Part shown: positions 59,324-64,000 of the stretch, piece by piece | How positions within the stretch are numbered: position 1 is the first letter of the stretch | Layout of the letters: each line of letters starts with the position of its first letter | Notes under the pieces: model-generated | Databases searched by the model: none | What the model was told of the DNA's origin: nothing | The model's input: only the letters and a program-made list of their open reading frames with translations | Source: Actinophytocola gossypii | GTDB lineage: Bacteria > Actinomycetota > Actinomycetes > Mycobacteriales > Pseudonocardiaceae | Length of the DNA: 64,000 bases | Assembly (NCBI RefSeq): GCF_025165815.1 | Contig: NZ_JAFFZE010000009.1 | Location: forward strand, 248,001 to 312,000 | Reading direction: 5' to 3' | Translations under genes and position numbers: made by a program

Positions 59324-59883
59324 GCGTGCGACGTGACCCCGAGGGCAGGCGGCGGACCATCGTCCGCGCTGCGATGCGGGTGATCGCCGAGGTCGGCCGA
59401 GGGCAGGTGACCCACCGGCTGATCGCGGCCAGGGCGGAGGTCCCGCTCGGCTCCACCACCTACTACTTCCCGACGCTCGACGACCTGGTGGTCACCGCCA
59501 TGCGGGAGGCGACCGAGGACGCGCGGGCGCAGCTCGAGGCGTGGGCGGAGGAGCTGATGCGCTCCGACGACCAGGTCACGACGCTCGTCGACCTGATCGC
59601 CGGGTACCTCGCCGACCGCGAGCAGGCCCTGCTGGAGTACGAGCTCTACCTCGCCGCGGCCCGCGCCCCCGACCTCCGGCCGAGCGCGGCGTTGTGGCTC
59701 GACGGGCTGCGCGGGATCTGCTCCCGGCTCGCCGGCGGGTACGAGCGCGGTGTCGCGCTGGCCGCGCTGGTGGACGGCGCGCTGCTGCAGGCGCTGGTGA
59801 CCGGCGACCCGCTCGACACCGAGGGGCTCCGCGCGGGCGTGGCCGGCCTGGTCAGCCCCCGAACAACGGCAGGATCGACCTGA
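59320..59883 (+). CDS. TetR-family repressor of the SMR exporter
   Basis: A 187-residue TetR protein: HTH RTIVRAAMRVIAEVGRGQVTHRLIAARAEVPLGSTTYYFPTLDDLVVTAM, C-terminal ligand domain. The start is a TTG overlapping the SMR stop (TTGA), 5 nt after GGAGGT; an in-frame GTG at 59326 would lie 11 nt away. It most likely binds the 32-bp palindrome upstream and is released by the exported drugs, the QacR-like logic. It is convergent with the MFS partner gene, overlapping by 32 bp. Confidence 0.9.
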   Translation: MSVRRDPEGRRRTIVRAAMRVIAEVGRGQVTHRLIAARAEVPLGSTTYYFPTLDDLVVTAMREATEDARAQLEAWAEELMRSDDQVTTLVDLIAGYLADREQALLEYELYLAAARAPDLRPSAALWLDGLRGICSRLAGGYERGVALAALVDGALLQALVTGDPLDTEGLRAGVAGLVSPRTTAGST

Positions 59884-59980
59884 TCGTCTGGTACAGCGCG
59901 TAGACCAGCGGGATCCCGACGACCAGCCAGGAGACCACCAGCCGGATCGTCTGGTTCGCCGGTGCGGACGGCTCGGTCAT
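59852..59980 (-). CDS. Small MFS-partner membrane protein (42 residues)
   Basis: A 42-residue protein with one hydrophobic helix (IRLVVSWLVVGIPLVYALYQTI) after a short polar N-terminus, ending SILPLFGG. It starts 2 bp after the stop of the OFA-type carrier. Similar small membrane proteins are found next to OFA-family MFS carriers and are described as MFS small subunits in databases I recall. The placement and hydrophobicity support a helper or assembly role. Confidence 0.75.
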   Translation of the reverse strand: MTEPSAPANQTIRLVVSWLVVGIPLVYALYQTIRSILPLFGG

Positions 59981-59982
59981 GA

Positions 59983-61383
59983 CTACCTCCTCCCGATCGC
60001 CTCGGCGAAGGCGTCGGTGTGTCCCTCGGCCTCGTGGAACCGGCTCGCGACCGGGCGGATCAGCAGGTTCGCGACGAACCCGACGGCCAGCACGCCGACC
60101 ATGGTGAACAGCGCGGGCCGGTAGTCGGCGGCCACCAGCTCGCCCGGCTCGCCCTGCGCGTCCAGGAAGCCGTTGATGATCAGCGGTCCGGCGATCCCGG
60201 CAGCGGACCACGCGGTGAGCAGCCTGCCGTGGATCGCGCCGACCTGGTAGGTGCCGAACAGGTCGCGCAGGTAGGCCGGGACGGTGGCGAACCCGCCGCC
60301 GTAGAAGGAGATGATGACGGCGGCGAGCAGCACGAACACGGCGGTCGAGCTGTTCCCGGCGACGGCGAGCAGGATGTACAGGACCATTCCGACACCGAGG
60401 TACATGACGTACGTCGGTTTGCGGCCGATGAAGTCCGATGTGGACGACCAGGCGAACCGGCCGGCCATGTTGAAGATGGACAGCAGCCCGACGAACGCGG
60501 TCGCCGCGGTGGCGGCCACCGTCGACGTGCCGCCCTCGCGGAAGAAGTCCTGGATCATCGGGCTGGCCTGTTCCAGGATGCCGATGCCCGCGGTCACGTT
60601 GCAGAACAGGACCGTCCACAGCAGCCAGAACTGCGGGGTCCGGATCGCGTTCGCGGCGGAGACGTTCGCGCGGGTGATCATCGGCTTGGCCTTGAGCTTC
60701 CCCGGGTCGAAGCCCTCCGGCCGCCAGCCGGGTGCCGGCACCTTCACGTTGAACACGCCGAGCATCATCACCAGGAAGTAGACGATGGCGAGGGTGAGGA
60801 ACAGCGCGGCGACCGCGCCCCCGGACGCCTGGCCGGTGGCGGAGTCGTAGTTCGGGTCGTAGAGCGACATCAGCTGCCGGGACAGCGGCGAGGCGACCAG
60901 CGCGCCGCCGCCGAAGCCCATGATCGCCATGCCGGTCGCCAGGCCCGGCCGGTCCGGGAACCACTTGATCAGCGTGGACACCGGCGAGATGTAGCCGATG
61001 CCGAGGCCGATGCCGCCGATGAACCCGTAGCCCAGGTACACCAGCCAGAGCTGGTCGGTGGCGATGCCGAGCGCGCCGATCAGGAAGCCGGAGGCCCAGA
61101 AGCAGGCCGCGGTGAACATCGCCGCACGCGGGCCGACGCGCTCCACCCAGGTGCCCATCACCGCCGCGGACACGCCGAGCATGACGATGGCGATCGAGAA
61201 GATGATCCCGATCGCGGTCAGGCTCGTGTCGAAGTGGGAGACGAGCGCGTTCTTGTAGACGCTGGTGGCGTAGGCCTGCCCGATGCAGAGGTGGATCGCC
61301 AGCGCCGCGGGCGGGATCAGCCATCTGCTGTAGCCGGGCTTGGCCACCGTGTGTTCACGGTCGAGGAACGACAACGCCGCCAC
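59983..61383 (-). CDS. OFA-family MFS transporter (oxalate/formate antiporter-like)
   Basis: A 466-residue carrier with 12 predicted helices. OFA-like features are YSRWLIPPAALAIHLCIGQAYATSVY, GYGFIGGIGLGIGYISPVSTLIKWFPDRPGLATGMAIMGFGGGALV and FYGGGFATVPAYLRDLFGTYQVGAIHGRLLTAWS. The substrate is probably a small carboxylate. The GTG at 61383 is preferred because GGAGGT (61391-61396) is 7 nt away; the GTG at 61392 overlaps that ribosome site. It is followed 2 bp later by the small partner gene. The LysR gene upstream on the same strand may regulate it. Confidence 0.9.
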   Translation of the reverse strand: MAALSFLDREHTVAKPGYSRWLIPPAALAIHLCIGQAYATSVYKNALVSHFDTSLTAIGIIFSIAIVMLGVSAAVMGTWVERVGPRAAMFTAACFWASGFLIGALGIATDQLWLVYLGYGFIGGIGLGIGYISPVSTLIKWFPDRPGLATGMAIMGFGGGALVASPLSRQLMSLYDPNYDSATGQASGGAVAALFLTLAIVYFLVMMLGVFNVKVPAPGWRPEGFDPGKLKAKPMITRANVSAANAIRTPQFWLLWTVLFCNVTAGIGILEQASPMIQDFFREGGTSTVAATAATAFVGLLSIFNMAGRFAWSSTSDFIGRKPTYVMYLGVGMVLYILLAVAGNSSTAVFVLLAAVIISFYGGGFATVPAYLRDLFGTYQVGAIHGRLLTAWSAAGIAGPLIINGFLDAQGEPGELVAADYRPALFTMVGVLAVGFVANLLIRPVASRFHEAEGHTDAFAEAIGRR

Positions 61384-61414
61384 GACCCCCACCTCCGTGC
61401 GGTCCGATCCGGAA

Positions 61415-61428
61415 GGTATGCGGTATGC
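61415..61428. repeat. Tandem heptamer in the MFS promoter region
   Basis: GGTATGC is repeated twice without a gap (61415-61421, 61422-61428), about 32-45 bp before the MFS GTG. It may be part of a regulator site; evidence is limited to the repeat. Confidence 0.35.
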
Positions 61429-61493
61429 AGGAGAACCGTAGTACACGACCGGCGCCGGGCGCACCGGCCAAGATTGTCGGGGACCGCGAAAAG

Positions 61494-62417
61494 TCAGCTC
61501 AGATAGCGGCGCATCAGGTCGTCCAACGTGGCCTGCACGTCCACCCGGTGCGCGGTGTCCAGCAGGGCGCGGGCCAGCATCGGCTCCGGGTCGCGGTCGG
61601 CGAGCACCAGCCCCACCTGGTGCTCCCGGCGCGGCCGTTTGAGCGGAACGACCCGCAGGCCGTCCGGCACGCCGAACACGTGCAGCCAGGCGTGCGCGAT
61701 CACGCTGGACCAGCGGCGGGTGCCGACGTGCGCGTAGATCGCGGAGACCGTGTCGGCCTCGATCGACGGCGTGACGGTCACCCCGGCCTCACCGAACGTC
61801 CGGTCCAGGATCCGGCGGTTCTGCATCACCGACGACAGCATCACCAGCGGGGTGTCGGCCAGTTCGGCCCAGCCGACCGACTCGCGGTCGGCGAACGCGC
61901 CGTCGACCGAGGTCAGCAGCAGGTAGCGCTCGCGGTAGAGCGGCACCACGCGGACGGTGCCGAGCGGCTCGCCGTCCACATAGGTCATCCCGATGTCGAG
62001 GTCGAACTCGGCCAGCCGCTGCACGATCTCCCGCGAGGACAGCGACTCGATCGACACCCGCACGTTCGGGTGCCGCTCGGCCAGCGGGCTGGTGAGCAGC
62101 GAGGCGAGCGTGATCGCGGTCGGGATCGCGCCGATCCGCAGCACCCCGGACAGCCCGCCGCGCATTCTGTCCAGCTCGTGCCGCATGGCGTCCTGCTCGG
62201 CGAGGATCCGGTGCGCCCACTGCAGGACCTGCTTGCCCTCCGGGGTGAACCCCTCGAAGCGCTGCCCGCGCTGCACGATCTGGATGTCGAGCTCGGCCTC
62301 GAGCTTGCGGATGGCGGCCGAGAGCGCCGGCTGGGACACGTGGCACGCCTGGGCCGCGCGGCCGAAGTGTCCCTCCCGTGCGAGCGCGCTCAGGTACTCC
62401 AGCTGGCGCAGCAACAT
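61494..62417 (-). CDS. LysR-family regulator
   Basis: A 307-residue LTTR: RQLEYLSALAREGHFGRAAQACHVSQPALSAAIRKLEAELDIQIVQRGQRFEGFTPEG, then an effector domain (about 90-300) with LRIGAIPTAITLASLLTSPLAERHPNVRV. It lies just upstream of the OFA carrier on the same strand, with a 110-bp gap, so carrier control in response to a carboxylate is plausible. It is divergent from the asparaginase gene. The ATG at 62417 is chosen; a TTG two codons upstream is possible. Confidence 0.9.
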   Translation of the reverse strand: MLLRQLEYLSALAREGHFGRAAQACHVSQPALSAAIRKLEAELDIQIVQRGQRFEGFTPEGKQVLQWAHRILAEQDAMRHELDRMRGGLSGVLRIGAIPTAITLASLLTSPLAERHPNVRVSIESLSSREIVQRLAEFDLDIGMTYVDGEPLGTVRVVPLYRERYLLLTSVDGAFADRESVGWAELADTPLVMLSSVMQNRRILDRTFGEAGVTVTPSIEADTVSAIYAHVGTRRWSSVIAHAWLHVFGVPDGLRVVPLKRPRREHQVGLVLADRDPEPMLARALLDTAHRVDVQATLDDLMRRYLS

Positions 62418-62500
62418 GGTCAACAGATACTCGCAATGTCGGCCGAGGTAAAGGAAGGTGGGTCGAGAAGTCTCGTTCGTCGATCGTTCGAGGAGGTTCG

Positions 62501-63541
62501 ATGTCCACCCTGCGACCCCGGCTGCTCATCGCGGTGCTGGCCGCCGCGACCGCGTTCGGCGTGTCCGGCTCCGCCGGCGCCGAGTCCGCGCCCCCACCGT
62601 CCGGTGACGGACCGATCCGCGGCGTCGTGCTGGCCGTGCACGGCGGCGCCGGCTCGCTGCCCCGCGGCAGCATCACACCCGAGCGGGAACGCGCCTACCG
62701 TGACGGCCTGGAGAAGGCCCTGCGCACCGGATACCGCCTGCTGGCCGACGGCCGGCCCAGCCTGGACGCGGTGGAGGCCGCGGTGCGCGTGCTGGAGGAC
62801 GACCCGCTGTTCAACGCCGGTAAGGGCGCGGTGTTCAACACCGACGCCGAGCACGAGCTGGACGCGTCGATCATGGACGGCCGGGACCTGCGGTCGGGCG
62901 CGGTCGCGGGCGTGCACAACACGAAGAACCCGATCTCACTGGCGCGGATGGTCATGGAGCGTTCCCCGCACGTGCTGATGGCCGGCGCCGGGGCGGACAC
63001 GTTCGCACTGCGCAACGGCGTGCCGTACACGACCCAGGACTACTACTTCACCCAGCGCCGGTGGGACTCGCTGATGGAGGCGAAGCAGCCGGACGCCGAG
63101 CCGAAGGAGGGCGGCGGCACGGTCGGCGCGGTGGCGGTGGACCGGTCGCGCGAGGTCGCGGCGGCCACCTCGACCGGCGGACTGACGAACAAGCTGGTCG
63201 GCCGGGTCGGCGACTCGCCGATCATCGGCGCGGGAACGTACGCGAACAGCCGGACCGTGGCGGTGTCCTGCACCGGAACGGGTGAGGTCTTCATCCGTGG
63301 CGTGGCCGCCTACGACATCTCGGCGATCATGGAGTACACCGGGGCGCCGGTCCGGCGGGCCGCGTCGAAGGTGGTCAACGAGAAGATCCCGGCCCTCGGC
63401 GCGACCGGCGGGGTGATCGCGCTCGACCCACGTGGCACGCTGGCCACCCCGCACAGCACGCCCGGCCTGATCAACGGCTACATCACCCGCGACGGCCGGG
63501 TCGTCACCCGCGTCTACAACGACGAGACCCCGGCCGGGTAG
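62501..63541 (+). CDS. Secreted isoaspartyl peptidase/L-asparaginase (Ntn-type)
   Basis: A 346-residue exported proenzyme. A signal peptide (about 1-27: PRLLIAVLAAATAFGVSGSAGA) is followed by VLAVHGGAGSLP, FNAGKGAVFNTDAEHELDASIMDG and the autocleavage/nucleophile Thr207 in GGGTVGAVAVD, with STGGLTNKLVGRVGDSPIIGAGTYA. It cleaves isoaspartyl dipeptides and asparagine outside the cell. AGGAGG lies just before the ATG. A long G/C tract begins right after its stop. Confidence 0.92.
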   Translation: MSTLRPRLLIAVLAAATAFGVSGSAGAESAPPPSGDGPIRGVVLAVHGGAGSLPRGSITPERERAYRDGLEKALRTGYRLLADGRPSLDAVEAAVRVLEDDPLFNAGKGAVFNTDAEHELDASIMDGRDLRSGAVAGVHNTKNPISLARMVMERSPHVLMAGAGADTFALRNGVPYTTQDYYFTQRRWDSLMEAKQPDAEPKEGGGTVGAVAVDRSREVAAATSTGGLTNKLVGRVGDSPIIGAGTYANSRTVAVSCTGTGEVFIRGVAAYDISAIMEYTGAPVRRAASKVVNEKIPALGATGGVIALDPRGTLATPHSTPGLINGYITRDGRVVTRVYNDETPAG

Positions 63542-63549
63542 GCGACCCG

Positions 63550-63674
<125 letters not shown>

Positions 63675-63723
63675 ACGACGGGTGTAGAGCGAACGCCTGA
63701 CACGTCCTCGCGGTTCGCGGCGT

Positions 63724-63729
63724 TAGCTT
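63724..63729 (+). promoter_or_regulatory. Leaderless -10 box of the lipoprotein gene
   Basis: TAGCTT ends 8 nt before the ATG at 63738. It indicates that real sequence resumes right after the G/C tract. Confidence 0.5.
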
Positions 63730-63737
63730 CGGGCCGC

Positions 63738-64000
63738 ATGGGAGATCGAAGCAGGAAGCTGGTCGCGGTCGTGGTCGCGGCACTCGCCGTCACGACCGCG
63801 TGTAGCGAAGGGAGTGGGTCATCGTCCGCCGCGGGCGGTGCGGGTGACGGCGACAACCCGAAGGAGATCGCCAGCGCCGACGAGGTGATCGAGGTCGTCG
63901 ACCAGGGGTTCGCCACCTATCGCGTCGAGAAGCCGGGCATCAAGAGCGACTACCTGAGCTACGGGTTCGTCGTCGAGAACGTGTCCGACGAGGTGGCGCT
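63738..64000 (+). CDS. Putative lipoprotein, N-terminal part (3' end outside window)
   Basis: The frame from ATG 63738 stays open to the window end (87 codons). It reads MGDRSRKLVAVVVAALAVTTAC: a basic start, a hydrophobic stretch and a cysteine at residue 22 in TTAC, a weak lipobox. A Ser/Gly-rich linker (SEGSGSSSAAGGAGDGD) and an acidic, folded-looking part (EVIEVVDQGFATYRVEKPG, YLSYGFVVENVSDEVA) follow. The last segment resembles the FxxLG/DUF4352-like beta-sandwich lipoproteins of actinobacteria, exported and membrane-anchored. Function is unknown. Confidence 0.75.
   Translation, partial: MGDRSRKLVAVVVAALAVTTACSEGSGSSSAAGGAGDGDNPKEIASADEVIEVVDQGFATYRVEKPGIKSDYLSYGFVVENVSDEVA

Overview
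This 64 kb window is very GC-rich chromosomal DNA from an actinobacterium. The best guess is the Pseudonocardiaceae (Amycolatopsis-like), inferred from gene content and codon bias. Supporting markers are a coenzyme F420 pathway gene (fbiC) with an F420-type luciferase-fold enzyme, a mycothiol-dependent formaldehyde dehydrogenase, an XRE/DUF397 pair, a fused isobutyryl-CoA mutase, many TetR/LysR/ArsR regulators, GTGA/ATGA gene overlaps and numerous leaderless promoters (TANNNT 6-8 nt before the start codon). I see no rRNA, tRNA, CRISPR array, integrase or insertion sequence.

Layout. 1-2.3 kb: 3' end of icmF and a 3-hydroxyacyl-CoA dehydrogenase. 2.3-8.9 kb: XRE/DUF397 pair, secreted serine protease, LysR, an MpaB-like oxygenase with TetR, a second TetR, a CGNR zinc-finger protein. 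8.9-16 kb: fbiC, a phosphotransferase, a VOC protein, the mscR/MBL formaldehyde pair and a class III aminotransferase behind a perfect palindromic operator. 16-20.2 kb: the standout locus, a Trypco2-like small protein followed by a 1276-residue trypsin-like/P-loop NTPase/TPR protein, which looks like an NTP-dependent conflict (defence) system. 20.2-25.7 kb: ArsR-SRPBCC pair, a DeoR-controlled sugar kinase/kinase/aldolase operon and an ArsR-VOC pair with a textbook promoter-operator. 25.7-29.9 kb: a beta-oxidation operon (SDR, MaoC, paired acyl-CoA dehydrogenases, TetR) preceded by a TetR-type palindrome.

30-38.2 kb: TetR-SGNH hydrolase, XdhC-like protein, nudC-methyltransferase, a 49-residue Cys-rich protein, phosphoribosyltransferase, a DUF3516 helicase and a PP2C phosphatase. 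38.3-45.7 kb: two ABC export systems flanking a two-component system, the first under a YtrA-type GntR repressor. 45.7-50.7 kb: thiolase, metallophosphoesterase, NlpC/P60 hydrolase, a 23-bp perfect hairpin and a BCCT transporter. 50.7-51.5 kb is an 822-bp stretch without a credible gene. 51.5-56.2 kb: gamma-glutamyltransferase (apparently behind a five-codon leader ORF), csoR with its operator, GNAT, AlkB-like dioxygenase and NDH-2. 56.2-64 kb: PfpI/DJ-1, F420-type oxidoreductase, an enolase-superfamily enzyme, an SMR exporter with its TetR and a 32-bp palindrome, an OFA-type MFS carrier with a 42-residue membrane partner, LysR, secreted asparaginase, a G/C homopolymer tract that is probably an assembly artefact, and the start of a lipoprotein.

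The window is a mix of core metabolism (CoA-ester catabolism, F420, redox) and small self-regulated modules. Several modules carry regulator and operator side by side, so their autoregulation can be read directly from the DNA. Start codons were chosen from Shine-Dalgarno spacing, leaderless -10 boxes or overlap with the upstream stop, and differ from the longest open frame in many places.
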